DNA of 64,000 nucleotides from Acidobacteriota bacterium (lineage in GTDB: Bacteria > Acidobacteriota > Terriglobia > Terriglobales > Acidobacteriaceae), in contig JACPYL010000012.1 in assembly GCA_016196065.1 (NCBI GenBank), positions 434,001 to 498,000 on the forward strand, read 5' to 3'. The notes under the pieces were generated by a model. The model did no database searches. It was given only the letters and a program-made list of their open reading frames with translations, and was not told the origin of the DNA. This document shows, in pieces, positions 23,404 through 32,413 of this stretch. Position 1 is the first letter of the stretch. Every line of letters starts with the position of its first letter. The position numbers were made by a program, and so were the translations under genes.

Positions 23404-25187
23404 AGCGCCGACAAAGTGTAGCGCCGGCGACCCGCCGGCAGTCGCGAGGGCAACTTGCCTTCGCCTCGGGACGCGAATTAGATCGCCGCACTTTTCTTTA
23501 CGGCCTCACCGGACTAGCTGCTGCGGCCTTGGCTCCGCGCTCGCTCTGGGCGGCCGATCCGCCTCGCCTGCCCTTTCACCTGACCGACGTCACGAACTCC
23601 GCCGGCATCCGCTTCCGCCATCACAGCGGCGCGTTCGGAGGAAAGTTCCTGCCTGAGACTCTCGGCTCGGGCTGCGCCTTCTTTGACTACGACGGCGACG
23701 GCTGGCAGGACATTCTCCTCGTCAACGGCACCGACTGGCCCGGGCATGGCACGGCGCGGCCGACGCTGCAGCTCTACCGCAACAACCGCAACGGCACGTT
23801 CACCGACGTGACGCATGCCGCCGGCCTCGACGCTCCGGATCTTTACGGAATGGGCGTTGCGGTCGGCGACTACAACAACGACGGTTTTCCCGACATCCTC
23901 GTCACCTGCGTCGGCCAGAACCGGCTTTTTCGAAATACCGGGAAAGGCACATTCGTCGATGTCACGAAATCCTCGGGCCTCGGGAACCGCCTGGCGTTCA
24001 GCACGTCGGCGCTCTGGTTTGACTACGATCGCGATGGCCATCTTGATCTGTTCGTCTGCAACTATGTGAAGTGGTCCGCCGACCACGACGTGTTTTGCAG
24101 TCTCGACGGCAAGCACAAGTCCTACTGCACGCCCGAAGCCTATCGCGGACAAACCTGTTGGCTCTTCCACAATCGCGGCGACGGCACGTTCGAAGATGTC
24201 ACCGCAACCAGCGGAATTTTCGACAGCAGTTCGAAATCACTCGGTGTTGCGCTGCTCGATTACGACCAGGACGGCTGGCCTGATCTGGTCGTCGCCAACG
24301 ACACGCAGCCCAACAAGCTCTATCGCAACAATCGCAATGGGACGTTCAAGGAAGTCGCCGTCGACGCCGGCGTTGCTTTCAGCACGGACGGCAAAGCCCG
24401 CGCCGGCATGGGAGTTGACGCCGCCGATTTTACCAACAGCGGCGTGCAGGGCATCGCCATCACAAACTTCGATAACGAAATGCTCGGACTCTTCCGCGCC
24501 AACGGCAAGGGATCCTATGACGACATTGCCGTTCCAGCCGGCGTCGGATCACCCACCAAGAACATGCTGGGCTTCGGATGCGTATTCGCGGATTTCGATC
24601 TCGACGGAGCGCTCGATCTCGCGCTCGCCAATGGACACATCGATGAAACCGTTAGAAACATTCGCGGCAACGTCGGATACGCGCAGCCTCCGCAACTTTT
24701 TGTGAATCAAGGCAAGGGAATTTTTCGCGATGCCACGGTGGAAGTGGGTTCTGATTTCAGTCAACCGAAAGTCGGACGTGGCCTTGCCTATGGAGATTTC
24801 GATGGCGATGGCGACGTCGATCTTCTCCTCACCACTAACAATGGCCCCGCATATCTTTTCCGCAACGATCGTGCCGGCGATGCAAAGAGCGCAAATCTGA
24901 GTCTGCGGTTGCGCCTGGTCGGTACCCAATCCAATCGCGACGCGATCGGAGCGATCGTGCGTCTCGAGAGCGGCGGCGTCACACAAACGAGAATGGTGAA
25001 GAGCGGATCCAGCTACTTGTCGCAATCAGAATTACCCCTGACCTTTGGCTTGGGCCGGCGAGATCAGGCCGAGAGAATTGTCGTGCAATGGCCAAACGGA
25101 CGGGTCGAAGAATTCCGCAATTGGAAGGGCGGAACCTCATATCAATGCGTTGAATCCAAAGGCGTTACAACTCTCTCCAATTTCTAG
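23400..25187 (+). CDS. Exported FG-GAP/VCBS and ASPIC/UnbV (CRTAC1-like) protein
   Basis: A 595-residue protein with a twin-arginine-like signal DRRTFLYGLTGLAAAALAP. Multiple FG-GAP/VCBS calcium-binding repeats follow, with motifs such as FFDYDGDGWQDILLVNG, VGDYNNDGFPDILVT, FADFDLDGALDLALANG and YGDFDGDGDVDLLLT. The C-terminal ASPIC/UnbV domain has SNRDAIGAIVRLESGG and WPNGRVEEFRN. It is likely a periplasmic or surface beta-propeller. The only start I see is GTG 23400 overlapping the regulator's stop, so its first ~25 residues, before the Tat motif, are largely repeat-encoded. Function unknown. Confidence 0.88.
   Translation: MKRRQSVAPATRRQSRGQLAFASGRELDRRTFLYGLTGLAAAALAPRSLWAADPPRLPFHLTDVTNSAGIRFRHHSGAFGGKFLPETLGSGCAFFDYDGDGWQDILLVNGTDWPGHGTARPTLQLYRNNRNGTFTDVTHAAGLDAPDLYGMGVAVGDYNNDGFPDILVTCVGQNRLFRNTGKGTFVDVTKSSGLGNRLAFSTSALWFDYDRDGHLDLFVCNYVKWSADHDVFCSLDGKHKSYCTPEAYRGQTCWLFHNRGDGTFEDVTATSGIFDSSSKSLGVALLDYDQDGWPDLVVANDTQPNKLYRNNRNGTFKEVAVDAGVAFSTDGKARAGMGVDAADFTNSGVQGIAITNFDNEMLGLFRANGKGSYDDIAVPAGVGSPTKNMLGFGCVFADFDLDGALDLALANGHIDETVRNIRGNVGYAQPPQLFVNQGKGIFRDATVEVGSDFSQPKVGRGLAYGDFDGDGDVDLLLTTNNGPAYLFRNDRAGDAKSANLSLRLRLVGTQSNRDAIGAIVRLESGGVTQTRMVKSGSSYLSQSELPLTFGLGRRDQAERIVVQWPNGRVEEFRNWKGGTSYQCVESKGVTTLSNF
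23418..23459 (+). repeat. GTAGCGCCGGCGACCCGCCGGC repeat in the 5' coding region
   Basis: The 22-base repeat start matches 21 of 22 bases of the intergenic copy at 50068. It encodes VAPATRRQSRG near the N-terminus of the ASPIC protein, upstream of the Tat signal. Confidence 0.75.
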
Positions 25188-25284
25188 TATTTTTACAGTA
25201 TTGTGCCATTTCTGCGATCTCGCTAGATTACATTCAATTCGCATCGCTCTCATAGCACCCCACACGCGCTTTGAGAAAGATCCA

Positions 25285-25320
25285 CCCGGCGGCATCCGCA
25301 ATGCCGCCGGGTTCTTTTTT
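25285..25320 (+). terminator. Rho-independent terminator after the kinase-regulator-ASPIC operon
   Basis: Perfect 11-base stem CCCGGCGGCAT (25285-25295) and ATGCCGCCGGG (25301-25311), five-base loop, followed by TTCTTTTTT. It lies about 100 bases beyond the ASPIC stop and ends that operon. Confidence 0.95.
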
Positions 25321-25460
25321 GCCCCTTTCTGATTCGAAATGCTTGTTTTCCCCTAACAGACTAGAACGGTCGTAACCTGTTACCTGCTTACCAGTCATTG
25401 ACTTGGGATAGTGGACAAGGTACTTTCGCGTTATCTCTCCTTTCATCAAAGGACGAACAC

Positions 25461-27638
25461 TTGGCGCGGAAGATACTGCTCGCCGATGACAGCGTTACAG
25501 CCCAGAACATGGGCCGAAAGATCCTGACTGACGCCGGGTACGACGTCGTCACGGTGAACAACGGATCTGCGGCCCTAAAGAGGGTTGCCGAGCAGAAGCC
25601 AGACCTCATCGTGCTGGACGTCTACATGCCCGGCTACAGTGGCCTGGAAGTATGTGTCCGCCTTAAGGACGCGCCTGAGACCGCCCGTATCCCTATCCTG
25701 TTGACCGTAGGTAAGTTGGAGCCTTTTAAGCCCGAGGAAGCTACCCGCGTCCGCGCTGACGCTTTCATCGTAAAGCCCTTCGAAGCCAGCGAACTTCTCA
25801 GTGCATTAACGCGCCTGGAAGATCGCATGGTTCCTGCCCAGTCGGACGGCTCGCGATTCAGCGGATCGGTTTCGGGCGTCGAGCGTTTCAGTGGTAGTGA
25901 TCCCTCAGCCAGGAAATCCGAAGAGGACACCGATAGCGGATGGAAGAATCGTCTCCGGTTTCCTTCCAAGAAAAAGAAGGAAGAACCAGAACCAGAGCCC
26001 GAACCCGATTTCGTTACACCATCGAGCTTCCGCGATTTTCGGCGAGGCAATGGCAAGGCTCCCGCCGGCAGTTCTCCTTTCCCGCTCAGCACGGCGCCCG
26101 CCGCGAATCAGGAACCCGGCCTGGTGCCCGACATTCCACGCGACATCACGCCCGAAGAATTGGACGCGCTCAGCGAACTGGTCGCGAAACTTGACGGAGT
26201 TCCCGCGCCAGAACAAGTGGCGCCGATCGGCGAAAAAATTGGCCCGTCCGAGTCCGCCTCCGCGCAAGCTCCGGAAGCAGTAGCCCAGCAAGAAGCTGCG
26301 GATACAGCTCCGGCAGCAAAGACCGAACCTGAATTTGCAGTCGCCGCTCCGGAAGTCACTAAGGAACTCGAAGTTGTCGCGCCCGCTGCGGAAGCTGCCA
26401 GGAGCGAAACCGAAACTGTTGCCACCGAGAGTGTCGCGCCTGCAGTAGAAACGCCGGCGCCGGTAGCTGAGGCTGCGCCCACTGAGGTGCCTGCTCCCGA
26501 AGTGGTTTACCAGACCGAAGCTGCTGTTGCACAGGAACCCGCTCCGATCGATCGCGATGACGAGCCGAAGTTTGCATCGGCCGTCGACGCAACACCGCCA
26601 GCCGAGTCCGCCGAAGTCCCTACGGAAGCCGCCGCGCACGAATCATCCACACCGGTCGTTGAAATACCTGCTGTAGAGACGGTTTCCGAAGCAGCAGTGG
26701 CAAGCCAGACCGACGAGAGCGCGAAGGCGGAAGACTCATCCCGCATCGACGAATCCGTTCCGGCGATCGCGCCCGCTGCTGCCGAAACTGGCAGCGCAGA
26801 CGCATCGTCGCCCAGCGCTGAGGAATTGGCGGAAGCCTTACGGCTTCTGACGCCGTCGCAAAGCCCATCTGTGCCGCAAACCTTGGCGGAAGCGGGGGCA
26901 GCGCTGGCCGATGAACTCTCGCGGGGAGCGAGCGGCCACTGGGTCGCAGAGTCTGTGTCGCTCAGTCCGGAAGAAGAAGCAGCATCACTCGAAGCCGAGA
27001 TGTTCCGCACGTTTTCGCAGGGAAGCGGTCAGCCAGCCGCAGCAACTCCAGCCAGTGAAGCTCCTGCTGAGATGGCGGTCGAAGCCGCCCCCACAGCGGT
27101 GGAGGAAAATCCGGCGACGACCGCAGCCGGGAACGCCGTGGCTTCTACGGTGCAGGAGCAGGTTGAGGCGCCCGCGAAACAGGAAGACGCCGCGCAAGAA
27201 CCCGTCGAAGCCACTACCTTCGCGGATGCGGTGAGCGCCAATCGCGAAGACGAAGACAAGAACGAACGCAAAGGCGAGGACGATCAGGCTGTCGCGGCGG
27301 TCGCCGCATCCGAGCACAACGGTTCGGCAGTGGCAAACACGCACCACGAAGATTCCATTTCAGAAAACGGTCCGGGGGGAGAGGAAGCCATGGGTAAGGA
27401 AACGAAGGGCAAGGGCGGAAAGTCCAACTGGCATCAAATCCGCTCTGGAGCGCCGGCGGCAAACGATGCTGTCGAAGCAGCGAAGCAATCCGAAGAAGCG
27501 CCCAAGACCATGGCCGCTGCAGCCTCGGCGGAGAACGGATCTGAAGCCAGTAACATCGCCAGCATCGTCGATAGCGTGCTGGCTGATTTGCGTCCGAAGA
27601 TTGTCGAAGAGATTGCCAAGCAGCTGTCTAAGAAGTAA
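25461..27638 (+). CDS. Receiver-domain protein with very long Ala/Glu/Pro-rich tail
   Basis: About 725 residues. Residues 1-120 form a CheY-like receiver: KILLADDSVTAQNMGRKIL, Asp near residue 53 in LIVLDVYMPGYSGLEV, Lys near 103 in FIVKPFE. Residues ~120-690 are low-complexity and rich in Ala, Glu, Pro and Val. The last ~25 residues switch to an ordered amphipathic helix, SIVDSVLADLRPKIVEEIAK. I prefer TTG 25461, after an AAAGGA site, because the receiver begins right there. No effector domain; a scaffold or localisation protein is plausible. Also possible is a FrzS/AglZ-like motility scaffold, but there is no coiled coil. Confidence 0.85.
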   Translation: MARKILLADDSVTAQNMGRKILTDAGYDVVTVNNGSAALKRVAEQKPDLIVLDVYMPGYSGLEVCVRLKDAPETARIPILLTVGKLEPFKPEEATRVRADAFIVKPFEASELLSALTRLEDRMVPAQSDGSRFSGSVSGVERFSGSDPSARKSEEDTDSGWKNRLRFPSKKKKEEPEPEPEPDFVTPSSFRDFRRGNGKAPAGSSPFPLSTAPAANQEPGLVPDIPRDITPEELDALSELVAKLDGVPAPEQVAPIGEKIGPSESASAQAPEAVAQQEAADTAPAAKTEPEFAVAAPEVTKELEVVAPAAEAARSETETVATESVAPAVETPAPVAEAAPTEVPAPEVVYQTEAAVAQEPAPIDRDDEPKFASAVDATPPAESAEVPTEAAAHESSTPVVEIPAVETVSEAAVASQTDESAKAEDSSRIDESVPAIAPAAAETGSADASSPSAEELAEALRLLTPSQSPSVPQTLAEAGAALADELSRGASGHWVAESVSLSPEEEAASLEAEMFRTFSQGSGQPAAATPASEAPAEMAVEAAPTAVEENPATTAAGNAVASTVQEQVEAPAKQEDAAQEPVEATTFADAVSANREDEDKNERKGEDDQAVAAVAASEHNGSAVANTHHEDSISENGPGGEEAMGKETKGKGGKSNWHQIRSGAPAANDAVEAAKQSEEAPKTMAAAASAENGSEASNIASIVDSVLADLRPKIVEEIAKQLSKK

Positions 27639-27676
27639 GCCGGCTTGAACCGCAACTGAGAGCTGGCAGCTCTCGA

Positions 27677-28165
27677 CTATCCAACCGAATCTAGTCGCTG
27701 CAGCAATACCGCAACCTGCGCAATCGCCGCGTTGTCCGTCCCGATGCCTTCAGGCGTTTTTGCTTTGATCCCTACGCAGTCTCCGGGAATTCCGCATAAC
27801 TCCGACACATGCTTTCGCAGTGCGCCTGCGTGTGGGCCAATCTTCGGTGCGGCCAGGATCAACGTGGAATCCAGATTGACCAACGCATAGCCCGCCTCTG
27901 CCACCCGTTTCAAAGCTTCGCGCAAGAAGACCGCAGAGTCTGCTCCCTTCCATTGCGGATCAGACGGTGGAAAGAGCGAACCGATATCGGGCCCAGCGAT
28001 TGCGCCCAAGAGCGCATCCGTGATGGCATGCAGCAAGACGTCGCCGTCGGAATGGCCGCCCAGGCCCTTGTCATAGGGCAGGGAAAGGCCGCCGATCATG
28101 AGCGGAATACCAGCTTTGAACTCATGCGAGTCCCAGCCAAAACCGATGCGCATTTCAGGTTGCAT
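27677..28165 (-). CDS. ispF: 2-C-methyl-D-erythritol 2,4-cyclodiphosphate synthase
   Basis: Fifth step of the MEP isoprenoid pathway: CDP-ME 2-phosphate to MEcPP with release of CMP. Motifs are RIGFGWDSHEF (metal-binding D-x-H), GGHSDGDVLLHAITDALLGA, IGSLFPPSD and the end KAKTPEGIGTDNAAIAQVAVLL. Start ATG 28165 is placed where the palindromic linker ends; a second ATG at 28153 is equally consistent with the family. At ~162 residues it is standard. It follows ispD on the same strand. Confidence 0.94.
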   Translation of the reverse strand: MQPEMRIGFGWDSHEFKAGIPLMIGGLSLPYDKGLGGHSDGDVLLHAITDALLGAIAGPDIGSLFPPSDPQWKGADSAVFLREALKRVAEAGYALVNLDSTLILAAPKIGPHAGALRKHVSELCGIPGDCVGIKAKTPEGIGTDNAAIAQVAVLLQRLDSVG

Positions 28166-28252
28166 AAATTCGAGTGATTGGTGATTAGTGGTAAGCAGAA
28201 ACGTCATGTCCTTTGACTCACCACTAATCACAAATCACTAGCCACTGCTCTT
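28166..28252. repeat. Intercistronic palindromic linker, copy 2 (ispD-ispF)
   Basis: Read on the minus strand, this starts AAAGAGCAGTGG, contains GTGATTTGTGATTAGTGG and, after a short centre, CCACTAATCACCAATCACTC, and ends GAATTT at the ispF ATG. Arms 28172-28191 and 28221-28240 pair at 18 of 20 positions. The first 12 and last 6 bases equal those of the scpA-scpB linker, in the same orientation relative to the genes. The ispD stop codon lies inside it. Confidence 0.87.
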
Positions 28253-28972
28253 TAAATAGAATTCCGCCAGTTCCATATCCGCCGGCGTGGTGATTTTCAA
28301 ATTACGAGGTGTTCCCATGACGACTGCCACCGGATGTCCGGACCGTTCGATCAGGGATGCTTCATCCGTTCCTACAAAGCCATCCGCCGCGGCATCGTCG
28401 AAAGCCTGCTTCAGAATGTCGTAGCGAATTCCTTGCGGAGTTTGCGCCATGACAACGCTCGCGCGCGGAATCGTTGCTTTGATCAACGCACCGTCCGAAG
28501 TACGCTCCACTTGTTTGACAGTGTCGACCGCCGGCGTTCCAGCAATCGCGGCGCCATGTTTCCCGGTTGCGGCGATCACCTCGCTGATGATTTCGGAGGT
28601 CACCAGAGGACGCACTCCATCATGTACGAGCACCACATCACTCGGATCGGCAGCAATCGCCGCCAGCGCGTTGGCGACGGAGTCTTGACGGTGTTCGCCG
28701 CCTTCTACCATCTGCAGGCGCTTCTTCAATATCTCCGGATATTCCTTTTCGAGCTGGGCGCGGAAGCCGGCAATTTCATTCTTCCGCAGCGCGATCACGA
28801 TCTCATACACCTCCGGGCACTCCGCAAATCGCCGCAGCGTATGGACCAGGATCGGGATGCCGCCCAATTCCTTGAATTGCTTGGATGGCGTTTTCTTTTT
28901 CGACTTGGTTGCCGCAGGGGGGGCCATGCGCGTGCCCAGTCCGGCCGCCGGAACAATGACAAACACCTTCAT
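28238..28972 (-). CDS. ispD: 2-C-methyl-D-erythritol 4-phosphate cytidylyltransferase
   Basis: Third step of the MEP pathway: joins CTP and MEP to give CDP-ME. The signature VIVPAAGLGTRM is followed by an unusual basic insert, APPAATKSKKKTPSKQF, before the conserved Lys-Gln. VHDGVRPLV, TIPRASVVMAQTPQ and TDEASLIERSG are family motifs. Length 244. The last codons (KSSG, then TAG) are contributed by the palindromic linker. The neighbouring YacL-like PIN-TRAM gene reproduces the yacL-ispD-ispF order known from Bacillus. Confidence 0.94.
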   Translation of the reverse strand: MKVFVIVPAAGLGTRMAPPAATKSKKKTPSKQFKELGGIPILVHTLRRFAECPEVYEIVIALRKNEIAGFRAQLEKEYPEILKKRLQMVEGGEHRQDSVANALAAIAADPSDVVLVHDGVRPLVTSEIISEVIAATGKHGAAIAGTPAVDTVKQVERTSDGALIKATIPRASVVMAQTPQGIRYDILKQAFDDAAADGFVGTDEASLIERSGHPVAVVMGTPRNLKITTPADMELAEFYLKSSG

Positions 28973-29137
28973 AATCGGGGTTCAGTATAAGAGGGTGTGC
29001 GGGAAAGTATCAAATGAGCGCCAGCCCAAAGTCGGCCATCATCGATGGCAAGTCGCTTTTCTCTCTCTTAGATCTCGCAGTCCTGCGTCAAGCGTAGTGC
29101 CGAAGGGCGAACGACGATCGACCAACGACCGGTCTTG

Positions 29138-30253
29138 TCATTCGTTCGGATGCTCCGCCAGCAGCGGCGAAACCTTCTTCCCAGGATCCGAAATTGGCCC
29201 GTTCGTTCCTGCCGAAGAGATCGGGGGGGCCACCTGCACACCAGCTTTCGAATCATGACGTGCGCCTGCCCGTTCGTCCCATTTCCCAAAGATCATCTTC
29301 CCGGCAGTTGTCTGCAATACCGACGTTACGGCGATGTCGACAGTCTTGCCGATCATCTTGCGCGCGTTGTCGACCACAACCATCGTGCCGTCGTCGAGAT
29401 AGGCGACGCCCTGGTTGTATTCTTTTCCTTCTTTCAGGATGAACACCCGCATCGCCTCGCCAGGCAGCACGATCGGTTTCAGGGAATTCGCCAGCTCGTT
29501 GATATTCAGCACGGCGACGCCCTGCAGTTGCGCGACTTTATTCAGATTGAAATCGTTGGTGATGATCTTGCCTTCGTAGAGTTTCGCTAGCTCGATCAAC
29601 TTCATGTCGACTTCGCGGACCGAAGGGAAATCGTCTTCCACGATCTGAATCTGCAGGGAAGCGGTCTTCTGCAGGCGTTGCAGGATATCGAGGCCGCGGC
29701 GTCCACGATTTCGCTTGAGCGAGTCCGCGGAGTCGGCTACCAGTTGCAGTTCACGCAACACGAACTGCGGAATCACGATGATGCCGTCAAGGAAACCAGT
29801 TTCGGCGATATCGGAAATGCGGCCGTCGATGATGACGCTGGTGTCGAGGATCTTGTAACTCTTCTTGCCCGATTTCTCGCCGCCGAAAATACCACCCAGT
29901 GCAGCCAGGTTGAGGAGGTCGCCCTTGTTGGCGCCGACCGCCAGGCCTACATAGGCCATGATCAGCATCACCAGAATCTGGAGGAAGCTCTGGGTCGGGC
30001 TCGATGGAATGCTGTTGCGGATGACGAGCGCGAAAAGATAGGCGCCGACGATCCCGAGAATGCTGCCGATTGCCGCCCCGATGAGCCGTTTCAGGCTCAT
30101 GACGCGCAGGCGCCACTCGAAGACAATAATGGCGCAGCCAATCAGAAGCCCGACCGCTGCGTCCAGATTCGAAGGCAATCCAAACGGTTGGATCCGGAAG
30201 CAGGTGAAGCCTACAAAGAGAACAAATGAAAGCCGTATAAGTATGACGTCCAC
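29138..30253 (-). CDS. YacL-like membrane PIN-TRAM protein
   Basis: About 371 residues. The N-terminal ~110 residues contain four hydrophobic segments. Residues ~140-265 are a PIN nuclease domain with acidic sites in [13 protein letters not shown], a conserved Glu in [12 protein letters not shown] and IITNDFNLN. Residues ~275-345 are a TRAM RNA-binding domain ([31 protein letters not shown]). Start GTG 30253 has a strong GGGGAGGT site seven bases upstream; the frame extends further but with no support. Likely an RNA-acting, membrane-bound protein. It sits upstream of ispD, as yacL does in Bacillus. Confidence 0.88.
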   Translation of the reverse strand: MDVILIRLSFVLFVGFTCFRIQPFGLPSNLDAAVGLLIGCAIIVFEWRLRVMSLKRLIGAAIGSILGIVGAYLFALVIRNSIPSSPTQSFLQILVMLIMAYVGLAVGANKGDLLNLAALGGIFGGEKSGKKSYKILDTSVIIDGRISDIAETGFLDGIIVIPQFVLRELQLVADSADSLKRNRGRRGLDILQRLQKTASLQIQIVEDDFPSVREVDMKLIELAKLYEGKIITNDFNLNKVAQLQGVAVLNINELANSLKPIVLPGEAMRVFILKEGKEYNQGVAYLDDGTMVVVDNARKMIGKTVDIAVTSVLQTTAGKMIFGKWDERAGARHDSKAGVQVAPPISSAGTNGPISDPGKKVSPLLAEHPNE

Positions 30254-30429
30254 GGATCGACCTCCCCGGGCGAAGGTGCCGTCGAAACGACTCCCGTCCC
30301 GCGCCAGCGATCCAGGGTGAAAATGAAAATAGGCCCTGTCCGCCAACGTTCTAATACGGGGCGATTATGAGATATGAAACGGTGCCCCGTTTTCCGGCGC
30401 AAGGCCGGAGCCCAACCAACAACTACGGC

Positions 30430-30560
30430 GAGCAGTATATACCCGAAAACCAGCACTTAGCACTGAGCCATCCGCCTCTGGCCAAACCAAAGTAAACCCA
30501 AGCCCTGGCCCGCCAAATTGGTCGAATGGGTGGGCTTTTGGCTAAATGCTAATGGCTGAG
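30430..30560. repeat. Word-type palindromic intergenic DNA upstream of the YacL-like gene
   Basis: AGCACTTAGCACTGAGCCAT near 30451 and a TGGCTAAATGCTAATGGCTG segment near 30538 are partly complementary words flanking ~70 bases. It resembles the other word-type linkers but is less regular. Confidence 0.4.
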
Positions 30561-30569
30561 CGTTCCATC

Positions 30570-32282
30570 TCACATCCCGTCGTAGTTAGGCCCACCGCCA
30601 CCTTCCGGCGGAACCCACGTGATGATCTGGTATGGATCCTGAATATCGCAGGTCTTGCAGTGGACGCAGTTGGCCGCGTTCAGGCTGATCCGTTTACCGT
30701 TTGGCGTACTCGAATCGTCGAGCATTTCATAGACATTTGCGGGGCAGAAATTCTGGCAAGGGCTGCCAAACTCTTTCACGCAACGCTCGTTGCAGATGTT
30801 CGTGTCGTGAATTACCAGGTGCGCCGGCTGATCCTCTTCATGCTTCGTACCCGAGTGATACAAGTCGGTGAGTTTGTCGAATGTCAGCTTGCCGTCGCCT
30901 TTCGCGGGACCAACCATGTGCGCCGCCGGTCCACCGTCGGGCAACAGATTCGCCAGCGGCTTCATGCGCTCGTATCCAGGATGTGACGGGACGCGGTTGC
31001 GCAACCCGCCATCGAAAAATTCCTGCAATCCCGCGTTGAACATACCGGGGAGCATGCCCTTCTCAAATCCCTGATGGAAGTTGCGGACGGGCCACAATTC
31101 GTCTTTGATCCAACTCGTATCGACGCGCCGCGTGAGCTTGCCAAGCGTAGCCGCGGACGAATCGTTCTTCACCAATGCTTCGAACGCCGTCTCCGCCGCC
31201 AGCATGCCGCTCTTGATGGCAAGGTGAATTCCCTTCAGGCGGGCCGAATTCAGGAAGCCAGCCGAATCGCCGACGATCATCCAACCCTCGCCGCCGAGTG
31301 GCGGCAGTGACCACCATCCGCCATAGGGCAAAGACTTCGCGCCGTAGCGGATCATTTTCCCGCCATGGAGCAAGTCGGCGACAAATGGATGCTGCTTGAA
31401 GGACTGCAGAACATGCTGTGGATCCAGACGCGGATCCTGATAATCCAGCCCGGTCACATATCCGAGCGAAACGACGTTGTCCGCCGCGCCATACATCCAC
31501 GAACCGCCGTATTCCTTCGTGGTCAGCGGGTAGCCCAGCGTGAGGATCACTTCGCCGGGCCGAATCCTCCCGGATGGCACCTCCCACAGTTCTTTCACTC
31601 CCACGCCGTAGGTCTGCGGGTTACGGTCCTTCAATAGGTCGAATTTCTGGGTGAGCTGTTTCGTCAGCGATCCGCGTGTGCCCTCGGCCAGCACCACGAC
31701 TTTCGCTTTCACGTCGTAGCCGGGCTCGAAATTTGATTTCTGCTGGTTCTGTTTGTCGACTCCCTTATCGTCGGTGCGCACGCCGACCACGCGATTGCCT
31801 TCGTACAAAAGTTCCGATCCGGCAAACCCGGTGAAGACCGTGATGCCCGCTTCTTCCACTTTTCCGGCCAGCCACTTCACAAACCTGTTGATGGAAATCA
31901 CGTAGTTACCGTGATCCTGCAACGGAGGAGGCACGAGCGGAAGCTTGAAGTGCTTTTCTTTCGTCAGGAAATAAACGGCTTCCTTACTTACCGTCGGTCC
32001 AAGCGGAGCGTCCTTTTCGAATCCCGGCAGCAACTCCTTCATCGATCGCGGATCGAGAATCGCGCCCGACAGGCAATGCTGTCCCGCTTCGCGCGCCTTC
32101 TCAAGCAAGTAGATATTTTCTTTCGAAAGCGGCGCCTCGGGGTGCCGCGCATTGTGATCGTCAATCAATTGCGAGAGCCGGAGCGCGCACGCCATCCCTG
32201 CCGGGCCTCCGCCGACAATGACGACATCGGCTGGCATCTCGGGATGGTCGATGTTGGGGAGAGGTTTGCGGAAGATCAGCAT
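30570..32282 (-). CDS. Electron transfer flavoprotein-ubiquinone oxidoreductase
   Basis: A 570-residue membrane-associated flavoprotein that passes electrons from ETF to quinone. The N-terminal FAD motif is VVIVGGGPAGMACALRLS; GQHCLSGAILDP, AEGTRGSLTKQL, GGSWMYGAADNVVSLGYVTGLDYQDP and VGDSAGFLNSARLKGIH are family blocks. The C-terminal [4Fe-4S] ligands lie in CNERCVKEFGSPCQNFCP and NCVHCKTCDI. Complete length. ETF subunits (etfAB) are not in the window. It implies fatty acid, amino acid or choline-type dehydrogenase activity feeding the respiratory chain. Confidence 0.94.
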   Translation of the reverse strand: MLIFRKPLPNIDHPEMPADVVIVGGGPAGMACALRLSQLIDDHNARHPEAPLSKENIYLLEKAREAGQHCLSGAILDPRSMKELLPGFEKDAPLGPTVSKEAVYFLTKEKHFKLPLVPPPLQDHGNYVISINRFVKWLAGKVEEAGITVFTGFAGSELLYEGNRVVGVRTDDKGVDKQNQQKSNFEPGYDVKAKVVVLAEGTRGSLTKQLTQKFDLLKDRNPQTYGVGVKELWEVPSGRIRPGEVILTLGYPLTTKEYGGSWMYGAADNVVSLGYVTGLDYQDPRLDPQHVLQSFKQHPFVADLLHGGKMIRYGAKSLPYGGWWSLPPLGGEGWMIVGDSAGFLNSARLKGIHLAIKSGMLAAETAFEALVKNDSSAATLGKLTRRVDTSWIKDELWPVRNFHQGFEKGMLPGMFNAGLQEFFDGGLRNRVPSHPGYERMKPLANLLPDGGPAAHMVGPAKGDGKLTFDKLTDLYHSGTKHEEDQPAHLVIHDTNICNERCVKEFGSPCQNFCPANVYEMLDDSSTPNGKRISLNAANCVHCKTCDIQDPYQIITWVPPEGGGGPNYDGM

Positions 32283-32413
32283 GGTGCACTTCCCTTAGTC
32301 TGGAACTGTGTTTACCGCGGATCGGCGCAGATTTCACGGATTCTTGCGGGAAACTATCCATGATAATCGCAAACCCGGCCTAGCGCCTTCGGATTGGCGG
32401 TAGTAGCCCAGCG

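Noticed and set aside
25940-27240. Long alternative frames inside the receiver protein's tail.
   Set aside because: They arise from the repetitive GC-rich codons of the Ala/Glu/Pro tail; the main frame is continuous from the receiver to the ordered C-terminal helix.
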